Origin: Vitrella brassicaformis
Lineage: Eukaryota > Sar > Vitrellaceae
Direction of reading: 5' to 3'
DNA: 64,000 nucleotides
Assembly: GCA_001179505.1 (NCBI GenBank)
Contig: CDMY01000226.1
Span: 33,709-97,708, forward strand
The notes beneath the pieces are model-generated. The model worked only from the letters and a program-made list of their open reading frames with translations, made no database searches and was not told where the DNA came from. The translations under genes were made by a program, and so were the position numbers. Positions 46,935-59,639 of this stretch are shown here, one piece after another. Position 1 is the stretch's first letter. Every line of letters begins with the position of its first letter.

Positions 46935-47360
46935 GACGCGCTGCTACCCAGGTGGCTGTCCGGCCTCCACACCGCATATACGCTGCACGAAACGAGCTCA
47001 AACACACCGACGGGGCGCTTGCAAAAGATGCGCGCTTCATCTGCGGCTCGCACCTTCGAGCCAAGGCCAGAAGCGGCAGACGCGCGTGTGTTTGGGAGAC
47101 GCCTGCAGGAGGAGGCGCGTGATCTGATCCGGGGTGCGGCAAACACGCAAATCACGCACACGTAGGATCAGACCCACATCGAGGCAGGGAGGCCAGGGCA
47201 GGGCAGGGCAGACGCGGCACAATTTTCTACAGCACAGCAAGCACCGCGCTACCCATGCCCAACGTGCGGGACGACACACCCTGTGTCCTTTTCGCTGTGC
47301 TGATCTGCTTTGTCAGGTGTGTCTACTCTACCACAGTAGGCAGGCTACAGCTGAGCTGAG
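46935..47360. promoter_or_regulatory. Divergent intergenic region, GTF2H5 / UBC-B
   Basis: 426 bp between divergent start codons, expected to carry both promoters. A ggcag run (gggcagggcagggcag, about 47196-47211) is the only obvious repeat. Confidence 0.35.
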
Positions 47361-48224
<864 letters not shown>

Positions 48225-49077
48225 CCGCCCACCGATGGACCAACACCAAGGCACACCGAGGTCGGTAGCTAGATGCACCACCACCACCAAGAGACATGAA
48301 ACGTCTTAGATCTCTCTCTCTCTTTCCCTCTCTCTCTGTCTCTCCCCTTCCCAGGTGCGTTGATGTGAGCATGACTGTCCGTCTGTCTGACTGTCCGTGC
48401 AGGCCGGTCGCGGACCAGACCGGTGTGTGGATGCATGTGAATGAGTGAGTGAGTGAGTGTACAGTACAGTCCAGCCAGGGTCCAATCCATTGGAAGGAGC
48501 CTCTGTTAGCTATCTGCCCAGCTAGCCAGCCAGCCTTCAAGCCAGGCCTCCATTTTTTTCTCCACGAGCTGTCGACCGACCGACCGACCACCTGCCCACC
48601 CCACCCCCACCGACCGTGAGAATGGATAACCAAGAAGAGCCTTTCTGTCAGTGCGCACAGCGAGGCAGGCAGGCAGGCAGGCTGTGTGTGTTGTTTGCAT
48701 TGGATTGCATTGCCTCAGTGAGTTTGTGTGTGTGTGTGTGTGTGTGTGTGCCCGTGCCTTTGTGAGAGAGTGTGAGAGTGTGCGAGTGGCGAGTGTGTTG
48801 TGTCGTTTGTGTGACTAGCTACCGGACCTGTAATCGATACATACATACCTCATCCGCCGTCGTCTTTTTGCCATCGATCGATCACGCACCTTGTGTGCAG
48901 CTGTCTCACTCACCTCACCCTGCGTACCACGGACACAACAGATGCAGCAATTCCATGGCCGGATCGATCGGCTTTTGTACTCAGTCAGATCGATACAAAG
49001 CAGGAAGGAGAGGACCGTTCTCTGAGCAAGCAAGCAAGCAAGCAGTGAAGCAAGCAGACGTCCACGCGTGGGACACA
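48225..49077. other. Intergenic region with microsatellites
   Basis: 853 bp between two plus-strand genes. It has TCTC and CACC runs near 48280-48345, GAGT near 48440-48460, GACC near 48571-48590 and a (TG)n run near 48726-48750. No coding exon is supported. Just upstream of the 49078 start there is an aagc run (49026-49043). Confidence 0.45.
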
Positions 49078-50084
49078 ATGAGGGCGTGCGTCTTCAAGTT
49101 GGCTGCTGCGGTTCTCGTGTCTCTCACCATCGCGCACGTGCACTCGGCCGAGCCCGCTGCAAAGTCCGGCGAGGAGACACAGACACAGACACGCCAGCCA
49201 TGCCAAACCACCATCATCAACAGCTACAACCCTGGAGGTACGCAAGCTGCTGGTGTGATGTGACTGACACAAGGAAGGCAACCCAACCACTGCTTGTGTG
49301 ATTGTGACTGATCGATGATGCATCCAGGCAATACGAGTGTGACGGTGGCTGACAAGCAAGCCCAACTCCACAGTACGCCGAAGCTCACATGTAGCTAAGC
49401 ACCCACCAGTCAATCAGACACACACAACCACAGCTGGTACAACCAATCAGACACATATATATGCTCTCTCCTCTCCTTCTTGATTATATGTGGCAGACCC
49501 GTCGGCCAAGCACCAGCACCAGCCCGTTGTCCGCTTCAGCGCGAAGTCCACGGTGTCCGCTGACAGCCACGGCCGCAAGCGGCACCGTCGTCCCTTCCGC
49601 CTCACATTAGCCCCTGAGCTGCGCGCGTGGCTTGACCAGAAATGTGAGATGGGTGAGTGAGTGAGTGAGTGTACAGTCATGAATCCTCGTCGAGTCGTCA
49701 GAGTTCGGCAATGCGAGGTTCGTCGTTGGGCGCCTCGTCAGCAGCTGCAGGGGCGGAAGTAAGCACACACAGAGGGGCAAACCATGGCGTTTGTGCATCG
49801 TATGCGTGTCTGTGTCTTTATGTGTTCAGCTGCAAGTCTCGTGCTCGGCACAGTGCCGACGCTTTTACCCAAAGAGACGGCGGCCCTCGGTAGCCGACAC
49901 ACACGTGCAGCAGACACACACACAGGTCGCGTGCAGTGCATGGAGAGGATGCGCATCATGATCTGTCGTGTGAATGTGTTCTTCAGATTCGTTGTGCAAA
50001 GACGCTGCGCACGACGACTATTACTTCTTCAACAAGTACTCGTTCCTGTCAGAAGTGCAAGTCGGTCCAGGGTTTAGGGTCTAG
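49078..50084 (+). CDS. Small secreted protein, unknown
   Basis: Six exons in phase: 49078-49237, 49328-49372, 49497-49652, 49702-49758, 49830-49889, 49987-50084; 191 aa. The N-terminus is a clear signal peptide (MRACVFKLAAAVLVSLTIAH followed by VHSA). The rest has a Thr/Gln-rich piece, a basic patch (GRKRHRRPFRL) and an end rich in Asp/Tyr/Phe (HDDYYFFNKYSFL). I do not recognise a family. The final codons run into a telomere-like string (gggtttagggtctaggg), so the last five to seven residues could be fortuitous. Internal exons are only 45 to 60 nt, which lowers confidence in each boundary, though all phases agree. Confidence 0.55.
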
Positions 50085-50092
50085 GGTTCATA
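50068..50092 (+). repeat. Short telomere-like string
   Basis: Reads ggtttagggtctagggttca: one exact plant-type unit TTTAGGG followed by a one-base variant TCTAGGG and a third partial unit. It overlaps the end of the 49078 gene. Confidence 0.4.
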
Positions 50093-50399
50093 GACCGACG
50101 ATCCACTGATCTGTGAGACAGGACGGCTGTTGAGTCTTTGTCCGTTCCATGAGACAGGCCATGGCGGACAGGACGTCAGACAGGATGGACTGACGCATAC
50201 TACATGTCCTACGTGGACTCTCCACAAAAATCCACAGACCTTACGTTGCATTGACTTAATCCTTTATCCGGGACTGACCGCCCGGCAGATCCTCTCTTCA
50301 CCATTCTCCCCGACTCTCTCCCACCTATTCTTACACCCTCAGCTTTTCTCCTGACGAGCTCAGCTTTTCTCCCTTCTGCGAGCTTAGCTGTTGTGGAGA
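50085..50399. other. Intergenic region upstream of acyl-CoA-binding gene
   Basis: 315 bp between two plus-strand genes. It has a pyrimidine-rich half (about 50270-50390) with two near-copies of cagcttttctcc. Probably promoter and leader of the next gene. Confidence 0.4.
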
Positions 50400-51940
50400 A
50401 TGGTCCCTCTCCCCCTTCTCTCCTCCTCCTCCAGATTTGTCTGTTGGCGCCCACAGAAAGCCATGCTGAAGCAGGATTCATCGGGCGGCGTTTTCTCGTG
50501 GAGCCGCAGTCGAGTCATAGTCGTCACAGTTGGCATGCTCGCCATCACTGTGGCCGTGACGGCAACGCTCTGGTTCCTGGAACTGCTGCCACCGAAGCGC
50601 AAGCGGCGGCCCAAAAGATCTGTTCCTCGCGCTGGAGTGTCGGATGACTTTGACGGAGCGGCGGCGGCAGTCCGCAAGTGGAGCCACACACTGTCGACGG
50701 AGAGCCAGTTGTCCCTCTACGGTGAGAAAAGGAAGCGCAGAGCACGCTACCGCAGACAGAAATTTGTCCGTGCGTGTCGTTCTTCCATTTTTCAGCTCTC
50801 TACAAGCAGGCCATTGAGGGTGACTGTTTGGAACCCTCACCGTCGCCCGTGGACGTGGTGGCCATCCAGAAGTGGCGCGCCCGGCAGGCTACCCGCGGCC
50901 TTCCTCGTTCGGAGGCCTCTGAGCGATACGTCGAGAAGGTCCGATCTCTGGTGCCGCAATGGGAGGAGGGCGATGGGGGATCTGACAGCATCTGGTTAAC
51001 GGACAGTGAACTGGCGCAGATGAGGGATGCGGCAAAGGGTGATGGGGCGCCCCCGAAGGCCATGCAGGGGGGTGTGAGCATGCCGGCACATGCAGAGGGC
51101 GACAGTGATGAAGATGGGCAGGAAGACGGATTCCAGAAGAGAGAGGGGTACCCACATTTCATGTGCACAAGAGCATCAGGGGTGGGGGAGGGGGCCAGTC
51201 AGCAACCTCGCATCTCGTCTTTCCCGTCTCTTTCAGTGGTCCGGGTGACAAGGTGTGTCGGTTGGCCGCCAAGGGCGACCTGGAGAGACTCAAAGCCGCG
51301 ATCGACGGTATCTGTGACAGACACATGCAGCGGCAGACAGACAGAAGGGCACACTGACAAGATGGCATGCATGAAATGCGATGCAGGTGACCGTTCGCTC
51401 GTCAGTGGCCGTGACAGTCAAGGGATGACGGCACTGCACTTCGCCGCTGACAGGCGAGGGAGGGGAGTCATATCGATGAACGGGGGAGGAAGCCGACCAT
51501 CTTGCTTCTTCGCTGGTTCGATTGCTTCAGAGGCCACGAGGCGATGGCCGCTTATCTGATCCAACAGGGTGAGCACACATCACAGCCACACAAGCACACC
51601 AGTCTACGTGTCTGTCGGCTTCACTGCAGGCAGTCCAATCGACGCCCAGGACGACAACGGGGAGACGCCTCTCCATATCGCCGTGCTCGCTGAGGTAATA
51701 CGAACGCACGCCAGAGTCGGCGAAACGTGTAGCACACAGCTTGCCTCACTGCGTCTGTGCGTCTGTGAACCTGTGAAAATCTGTCAGCAAGCGGGCATCG
51801 TTCGCCTGCTGTTGTCTCGTGGCGCCAGCAGTACCATCAAGAACAACGACAACCAAGACCCGCTGATTCTGGCGGATGAATCGTCCGAGGCTGTGCGTGA
51901 CGCTCTCACCTGGCAGATGGTTGCGTCTGTCCAAAAGTGA
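50400..51940 (+). CDS. Membrane-anchored acyl-CoA-binding protein with ankyrin repeats
   Basis: Seven exons in phase give 355 aa: 50400-50721, 50796-51147, 51237-51307, 51387-51453, 51531-51568, 51630-51694, 51788-51940. Residues 40-60 form one membrane helix (VIVVTVGMLAITVAVTATLW). The acyl-CoA-binding domain follows: LSLYALYKQAIEGDC (family LxLYxxYKQAxxGD), KWRARQ (family KWxAW) and SERYVEKVRSLV. After an acidic linker come ankyrin repeats: GMTALHFAADRGHEAMAAYL, DNGETPLHIAVLAEQAGIVR, then a partial one ending RGASSTIKNN. This order (TM, ACB, ankyrin) is that of plant ACBP1/2; animal ACBD6 lacks the TM. Role: acyl-CoA ester binding or trafficking at a membrane. Intron 4 uses a GC donor (CAG|GCGAGG at 51454), needed to join AADR to GHEA. 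An alternative start is 50463. Confidence 0.88.
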
Positions 51941-54033
51941 TGCGATATCGGTGACGTGTACGTGTACGTATGCTGTACGTACGTACGTGTGTGCGTGTAC
52001 ATACAATAAATACATCATGTATGTATGTACGTGTGTACGTCTGTATGGAATACCTGTATGTATACATACCGATGTGGACTCTTTGTTCGATCCGTTGGTC
52101 GTCAAAATTGTAACACTGTAATCGGATCGGATGCAACGCAGCTTGCTGTAAGTCGATCGGTACATGTATGTACGTACGACATCCATCCATCTATCTGTGG
52201 ATGTGATGTGACACCAACACACGCACGCACGGAGGCAGGTAGGCACCCGCTCACTCAATTGATTGCACGACACGAATCCACTCCATGCCCGCAAGCATGA
52301 TAATAGCCAGACGAATCATAGCATCGCATCGCATGACACGCATGGCTGTACACATGCCGTATGAGGATGTCCGCGAGGGGTATGCTATGTATGGCTGCCC
52401 TGGAGTGAGGAATCGAGCCAGTCAGTCAGTCAGTCAGTCGTTGAGTGAGTGAGTAGTGCCAGCACGACACGCCAGAACATTCACACACATGCATATGGAT
52501 CGACACACGTACACGTACAGACATAATACATACGGACAGGCATATGGACAACCGAGAAAACCGACCGACCGGGTCTGGTCTAGCTACGACAAAATGAACT
52601 GAACCCCAAAGACACGACAGGCTCCCCGCTGACGCTGCGATGTACGATAGACATACGATGTACACTGCCGACCGACAGGTATGGCTGGCTGGCTGGCTGT
52701 CGGCCTCTGCATACACACACATACATGGGATGTACGCGTGTGTGTATGGGTGAGGTCCGGATCCGGCCATCCATCCATCCATCCATCCATCGGCGATATG
52801 ATGGCATGGCATGGTCACTGATGCTCGTGATCATATATGGAATTACAGGCATGTCACGTCCTACACGCACGCACACACGCACGCACGCCGGATGAAAAAG
52901 AGGATATGTTTCTTGACCTGCTCTCTCGCTCTCTCTCTCGCTCGCTTCTCTGGTGATGATGACAAATGGAGACCCACTGACTAACAAATGGCCTCGCTCT
53001 TTCCTGTTCTTACATCCGTACGCATTATCTCAGCTCGCTATGCTGCCGTACTCTGTACTCCCTCCGTCTGTCTGTCTGTCTGTGAGGGTGTCGCTGCATG
53101 GCTTCGTTTCACCAGGGGTCATGACCAAGAGCACTCTTCGCGTGTGACGACGCATATATGATGCGATCAATGCAGTGACTGGCCGACTGCCCGTCACCAC
53201 CCATCTGTCTGCCTCTCCTCTCCTCTCGTCTATTCTCTCTCGCCCGGCCGGCAACTGAATGCACCGCCCCGCCAATCCCCCCCTGTCGCCCGCCCATCTG
53301 TGTGGACAGCGAGACAGGCGGGATTGAAGGCGGAGAACAGGCACTCGGATGTGGGCGTACGTATGGACATGGACACACACACACACACGTGGTCAGTCAG
53401 GTGTACCACCCACCATACCATCTGCTCTGCGTGGCGTGGCTGGCTGACCGACTGACTAAGAAACAAAACGGCAGGCACCAGAAGGAACGATTCCCACAAC
53501 TGGACTCAGACCCCCGCACCCAACACATACACTACACGACACATGCACACCACACACACGTTGATCAGATCAAGGAAGGACACACACATCGATCCATAGG
53601 TAGAGAGACGAGAGGAGAGGAGAGGAGAGGCATAACATACACACACGCACTCACAGACAGGGCCGTTCGTTCACATTCAAACATTCAATCATCAGCCATC
53701 CACCCACCCGCGAAGGAAGAGACAAGTTTGCCAGTTGTCTGTCTGTCTGTCTGCCGTCAGGCGCCAAGTGCTGCTGCACGTTCGTGCGCTAGGGCACGAA
53801 CCAAAAATCAGCCACAACATGAATGGACAGATGATAGCTGAGGAGAGAGTGAGTGAGTGCTCCTCAGCCCGGCCAAGGCTCCCGATCATCAAGCATCACC
53901 GACAGGCAGAAGCGCATTACTTAAAAGATCAACACAGACGCATGTGATTTCGTTATCGCTGTTTGACTGGGATCGACCGATCGACCAGTGTACACAACAA
54001 TACGCCACACACACACACACACACACCGTAGAG

Positions 54034-54066
<33 letters not shown>

Positions 54067-55100
54067 GTGCCCAGGTAGGGCGGGNNNNNNNNNNNNNNNN
54101 NNNNNNNNNNNNNNNNNNNNNNNNNNNNNNNNNNNNNNNNNNNNNNNNNNNNNNNNNNNNNNNNNNNNNNNNNNNNNNNNNNNNNNNNNNNNNNNNNNNN
54201 NNNNNNNNNNNNNNNNNNNNNNNNNNNNNNNNNNNNNNNNNNNNNNNNNNNNNNNNNNNNNNNNNNNNNNNNNNNNNNNNNNNNNNNNNNNNNNNNNNNN
54301 NNNNNNNNNNNNNNNNNNNNNNNNNNNNNNNNNNNNNNNNNNNNNNNNNNNNNNNNNNNNNNNNNNNNNNNNNNNNNNNNNNNNGAGAGAGGTGCCCAGG
54401 TAGGGCGGGTGGGTGGGCGAGTGGGGTTAGTGAGGAGACACACAGTGATCGCTTAGGAAAGCCGGAATGCCCGATTCGCGCCTCAAACGGTCACAGCAGT
54501 GGATAGAGACCTATGGACTCCGCTGTCTCCGTCCGTCTCCTTGTATCGCCTACAAACAAAGCAGACAGATGGACAGACAGGCAGACTGGCGTGCCAGATC
54601 GGCACGCAGACACACACAGGGAGAGAGAAGCGCACAAGGCCCGGCATGAAATGCATCTTGTATGTATGCGGCAGGCCAGGCAGGCGCCGTATGTACGAGG
54701 CGAGGAGCCAGACAAACCGATACAAGAGTGAGTGATAGATAGATATGATGTGTCGATTGGAGTGCCATCGCGAAAGCTCCCACTCACTTCGAGAGCCACG
54801 GAGAAAAAGAAAGAAATGCCAAACATCGATCGAACAAAACCCTCGTACGGATGTACGCATCGCATGCACGGCATCTCATCCCGGCACCACTCGTGGGTGC
54901 ATCCATCCATCCATCCACCCAGTAAGTAAGTAAATAACTCACCCATGTGATGTGGGACGAGAAATAGGGTAAGTAGAGCATGGCTAGAGAGGTAGCTGTC
55001 ACGCATTCATTTCCCCGTCGTGTCCATTGAACGATATTCGTCCTCCGGAACTTCCACGACGGCTCCCTCCCTCCCTCCCTCCCTGCCCAGCCACCAGCAC
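51941..55100. other. Long intergenic region with microsatellites and a gap
   Basis: 3.16 kb between converging genes. It holds tacgtacg-type runs (51960-52050), GAGT and CAGT runs (52420-52455), TCCA runs (52770-52795), (TCTG)n (53065-53090), (CA)n followed by (AG)n (54005-54066) and the 300-N gap. The part 53690-53950 is more complex in composition, but no coding frame is supported. Confidence 0.5.
54085..54384. other. Assembly gap, 300 N, with identical flanks
   Basis: Exactly 300 N. The 25 bases before it (54060-54084) are repeated without change right after it (54385-54409). Confidence 0.99.
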
Positions 55101-57148
55101 TCATCCCGTGTAGGGCGGCCGCGGGGCACTCGACGACGACGCCCCTCCGCCCCCCGTCGCAAACGCCCATCCATACGGATATGTCGGGTACCCGGCCTGG
55201 CTGTGGACCTGGGGCCCTTGTTGCTGCTGATGCTGCTGATACGTCCCCTCAGCAGCCATTCGCCCCCCCTGGTGGCCACCAGCGGCTCCAGCATAGTACT
55301 GCTGGTATGTCTGCTGCTGCTGCTGGTCCACAGATGGCGGCAGCATTGGGCTGGCAGGCCGCTCGTACGCGAGATGCTGTGGTGGCCGTGGGTATGCGCC
55401 AGGCGGCCGTGCAGTGACGGAGGCGAAGGGCGACGATGAGCTGGCGGGAGCCGCCTGGGCCATAGGGGTGGTGGGGTAGGGCATCTGTGCTGCTGCTGCT
55501 GCTGGATAGGCCGACGAGTATGCCTGTGGGTGGGAGAAGAACTGGTGCGGCCGGATCTGTGTGATGGGCGGAACAGGGCCCATGACAGTGCCGGACTCCA
55601 TCGACGCGCGGGTGCCTGACAGACGGCCGCCACCACTCGGGGAACCTCCACCCCCCCCGTTCTGCCTCTGCACACACGCAGACACACACAGAGACACAAC
55701 ACGTGCGGTGTGGGAGGGCGGATGGTGTCTCTGCCTGCCTGTGGGTCCCTGTGCGCCGGGCCCCTGTGTAGTGTACCTCAGTGGCCAGGTGCACGAAGCA
55801 GAGTCGGTCATGGATGATCTGCTCGCAGTCCAGCAGCGCCCGATGCGCCGCGTCGACGTCAGTGAAGGTGACGAACCCAAATCCACGTGACATCCCGTAG
55901 CGGTCGTAGAGCACCACCGACTCGTGCACTTTCCCATACTGAATGTCATTAACCACACAGCATACCACCAGGGACAGACACACACCGGAATGGCTACTGG
56001 ATACATACGCTGGTTTGGGCATTCTGGTGACCCACCGACACCGACCTGTGCGAAGGCCCTCTCGAGAACGGATGGCGTAACCGAGTGCGGCAGATTGCGT
56101 ACGAACAGCTTCCGGCGCGCAACGTCGTCAGGTGCGTCGAGGCCATACATGTCGGCGGCGATGCCCACCAGCACCTGCCGGCGGTCGATAACCATCGGAG
56201 TCGTCGCCGCTCTTCTCGCTGCCTCCATCGTCTGAAAAGTCACGAAACCATAGCCGCGGCTCCGACCCAAATGGTCACGAACCACAACTACACACAGGAA
56301 GGATCCAACATGCGCACGGCATTGTGTGTGTGTGTGTGTGTGTCAATGACGTACCAGCCTCCTCAATCTCGCCGAAGCGGCTGAACTCCCTGATCAGGAC
56401 ACTCTGGTCAGACGAGTAGGGGAGGTTCTTCACATACGTCCGACGGTGGGCACGAGACTAAACGACAAACACACAAAGCAGGTCTGTGATAACATGATAA
56501 TTGGAATCGCGTCTCTCGGTCGGTCGCTCCTCTCTGCCCCACTCACTCACCCGTCCGACGACTCTCATGACCTCCGTTCTGACGGCATTGCTGTTGGCGC
56601 TTGTTGGCAGCCTGCCGGCGCAAGCTTGCGCCAGCATCTCAATGAGCTGCAGCCGCGTCAAGGGAGCCAGCAGCCGCCGATAATCGTCAAGCGACGACAC
56701 CGGAGCGCCCCCTCCCTCACCAGGGCCCCGCACGACGACCGCAGATCCCTCACCACTCGGTGGCCCAGAGCTCGCCGCGGCTGCAGCAACAGCAGCTGGA
56801 GGGGGTGCGGATGGCTCATACGGCTGTGGCGAGGATGTGGGAGGTTCAGACGCTCGTCGGTGGCTGGGCTGCGATACGTCTGGTGGCTGTGGCGGGCTGC
56901 TGTGAGGAGGGGCAGTGCGGTGCTGCGATAGCCCCCGAGGGACGGGTGGAGCCGATGGTTCTTGGGAAGCTAAGCTGGTGGAGGGATGGGAGGGAGATGG
57001 AGAGCCAGATGGAGACGACGCAGGATGAGGAGGGGCACGGCCTGCAGCACACACACATGACACAACACTGCCGCTGATCGATTGACTGAACTGATGCCAC
57101 CATCTTGCTTGTGGGAATGAATGGGTATGGACCTGGCGGCTGAGCCAT
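55101..57148 (-). CDS. RNA-binding protein with two RRM domains
   Basis: Six minus-strand exons in phase give 526 aa: 57148-57133, 57041-56551, 56457-56355, 56287-56046, 55938-55777, 55667-55101. A Pro/Ser-rich N-terminal half carries a short helical piece (RLQLIEMLAQACAGRL). RRM1 begins RRTYVKNLPYSSD (RNP2) and has SRGYGFVTFQTMEAA (RNP1). RRM2 begins RRKLFVRNLPHSV (RNP2) and has SRGFGFVTFTDVDAA (RNP1); both RNP1 motifs keep the aromatic residues that stack on RNA. The tail is rich in Pro, Gln, Tyr and Gly (QQQQQTYQQYYAGAAGG), typical of hnRNP-like proteins. Expected role: binding of mRNA in nucleus or cytoplasm; the target is unknown. Exon 1 encodes only five codons, which makes the exact start less certain. 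Confidence 0.85.
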
Positions 57149-57726
57149 TGAGTGTTTCTGCAGGGGCAGGTGATCACTGACATGCTGTCAGCACGAGGCC
57201 GTGGCGCATTGAGCCGATGGATGAGACAGCCGGTGCTCGGAACACAGCACCAGGAAGGCACCCAGCCATCCTCACATCAGTAGTCCTTGCTGCTATGGCG
57301 TCACTCAGAGGAATCATGACCAAGAGGGTGGCGCAGCTGTGCGTGGCGTTTGTGGGTGTCAGGGCGCCTCAGCAGCCGGGGTCTGCGCTGGCAAGTCGAG
57401 TCGCGCCTGAGGTAGGACAAGCACCAAGGACGACAATCCAGAGACCAGCGCGCAGATCTCGCTTTATGTACTGTGCTGCGCTTACGCACGGAAGTGCCGG
57501 GCCCTGGGGAAGGGCGGTCCGCCGGAGGTCACTCGCGACTGCAAGCTTGGAAGAAGCCTGGAGGAGTGAACGGAAGAATCCCATGACGGCACTGGGTAGA
57601 CCACGCTTTATCCAAGATGACGGCACAAATCCATCTGCTGAGCTTTTTTTGTTTGTTCAGAGTTTGTGCGCGACTAGTCCTGTGTTTGCTGCACGCGCTG
57701 TGCTGGGCTGAGTCCATCCGTCTATA
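57149..57726. promoter_or_regulatory. Divergent intergenic region, RRM gene / DnaJ gene
   Basis: 578 bp between divergent start codons. It contains a single-exon open frame, 57298-57711 plus, described separately; if that is not coding, this is the leader and promoter of the DnaJ gene. Confidence 0.3.
57298..57711 (+). CDS. Possible small upstream ORF of 137 aa
   Basis: An uninterrupted frame beginning MASLRGIMTKRVAQLCVAF, which resembles an organelle-targeting leader, and ending 15 nt before the DnaJ start codon. It has no family similarity, and its frame cannot be spliced into DnaJ because a stop (57709-57711) blocks the join. It could equally be a non-coding leader. Confidence 0.2.
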   Translation, partial: ASLRGIMTKRVAQLCVAFVGVRAPQQPGSALASRVAPEVGQAPRTTIQRPARRSRFMYCAALTHGSAGPWGRAVRRRSLATASLEEAWRSERKNPMTALGRPRFIQDDGTNPSAELFLFVQSLCATSPVFAARAVLG

Positions 57727-59639
57727 ATGGCGGGCCGCACCATCCCGGCGCGCATGAAAGGTCTCACCGACCTGCTGCGGACATTCGGTTTGAAGCCTGG
57801 TTGCAGCGAGAGGGAGCTCAAGGCGGCGTACCTCAAGGCGGCCAAGAAATGCCATCCCGACACTACGGAGTCGCAGGGGCCCACGGACGACCACATGAAG
57901 TTTGTGCAGGTGGGCATCTACGACATGGATGTCAAGCGTCCTGTCCTGTCATCTATCTGGTGTCTGTCTGCCGGTGCAGATGAAGGAAGAGTACGAGAGA
58001 GCCATGTCGATAATGCAGGGCCGTGAGGCCGCCAGCACTTCAGCCTCACCGGAGAGCGGCCCGACCTCCGAGGCCCGCGATGACGCCTGGCGGCAGCGCC
58101 ACGACTTCACCCGGTCGCCCTTCGGGCAGTACTACACACACGGAGGCGGGGCTGGCGAGGGCTGGCACTCCCAGTACAGACCGGGCGAGTCAGCCGACCG
58201 CAGCCAACGGCGCCAACAGCGCCAACAGGAAAGGTCATCCTTCCACAGCAGCTCCGCATACCACGAGCGGTACGGCCACCGATTCCACGACGAGTCCATA
58301 CCGCCATTCCGCGCTATTGTCAAAATGGCCACCTTCTTCGGCGGGTCCGTGCTGGCGATCTCTCTCTATCGGTCGATGTCTCGGCGGCGCGACATGAGTG
58401 CCTATGACCATCATGCGTACGGCTCAACGGCAAGTGAGGACAGCGGCGAGCCGTCTGAGGAGGAGGAGGCCGTGGAACGACTCGGGGAGAGACTGCCTTC
58501 GGGGTCGTCGGCCAAGGAGGAGCAACACACGGACACAGAAGTGAGGCCACCGCACATCACAAAGAATATGTCCGTCGATATTGGGGATCGTATCGTTATG
58601 CTTTTTGCATTGCTGGCTGTGTGTGTGGATGTGATACATGCAGGATGAGCAGCATGTCCACCACGTGTCCGCGGGGGCAGTCAACAACCCGCCACAGCCG
58701 CTGGGCACGACGCATGCCCAGTTCAAGTGGCAGGCCCCGTCCATCCACATGCCCCTCGGCAACGCCATGGGATGGATGCCCATCTCATCAAACACACCTC
58801 CACCAAGACAGGTCAGCACCAATCAATATTCGATCGGGCCACGCGCGTGTGTACCATGCACATGTCCGCCTGCCTGTCTGTCTGCAGGACTCTGCTGGTG
58901 CACCTGAATCAGCCGATGGCAGCGCCGAGGCGGTCTATTCGGGTGATGAGTGGGCAGTCCCGTCGCTCGGCAACACACACGCCGCCAGCGATGATTCTTT
59001 GGCGGCTGCTCCCCCTCCTCCTCCCCCCTCCCCCACCCCGGCGGAGGCCGCAGAAGTGCGCAAGAAGATGGCACAGTACTACAGAAACAGAGTACGTAAC
59101 AGTGACGGACGGCGGTGCACCTGAATGAGTCCCTCCTTGCCGTCCATCTCTGTTCCCACGGTGGGGCTGTCTTGGGGTGTGTTGTGTTGGGGTGTTTAGG
59201 CCATCAAGGCCAAGATCAAGTCGCCCAAGACGAAGAGATACGACCCGCAGAAACACAAGCACACGGTGAGCGCGCATGCCGCCACAACCAATTCACTCAT
59301 CGCTGAGCCCACCAGTAGATACGCTGTTTGTTCCGTCAGAAGGCGCCATCCACTGCGTTTCACGATGAGGAGGGCCACACGGATGCCGCTGAGGCTACCG
59401 CTACCGACGAGCTGGAGGTGCGGGGTCACCACGAGGAGACCAGATGGATCGAGGGCAAGGGCGGACTCAGCGGCGGCGGCGTGCGGGAGGCCTATAAGGA
59501 CGAGAGCTTCAAGACTGGCGGCGCCTTTCAGCAGTTCATCGATGCCTTCTCCGAATGGAAACGCGTCAACGAGAGGCTCCGGGAAAACACAATGAGGCAG
59601 CAGCAAGGCCCCTCCAAGCCGCCTAGCGAGTTCGCGTGA
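57727..59639 (+). CDS. DnaJ (Hsp40) domain protein with one membrane segment
   Basis: Exons 57727-57909, 57980-58540, 58644-58811, 58888-59091, 59200-59265 and 59340-59639 give 493 aa. The J domain is at the N-terminus: LRTFGLKPGCSERELKAAYL, AAKKCHPDTTESQ with the HPD motif that triggers Hsp70 ATPase, and EEYERAMSIM for the last helix. The glycine/cysteine-rich regions of class A and B DnaJ are absent, so it is a class C member. A single hydrophobic stretch follows the disordered part (MATFFGGSVLAISLY), so it is probably anchored in a membrane, perhaps mitochondrial. The remainder is low-complexity, acidic and Pro-rich with a lysine-rich segment (IKAKIKSPKTKRY) and a helical end (FQQFIDAFSEWKRVNERLRE). 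An in-frame stop just upstream fixes the start. Confidence 0.85.
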
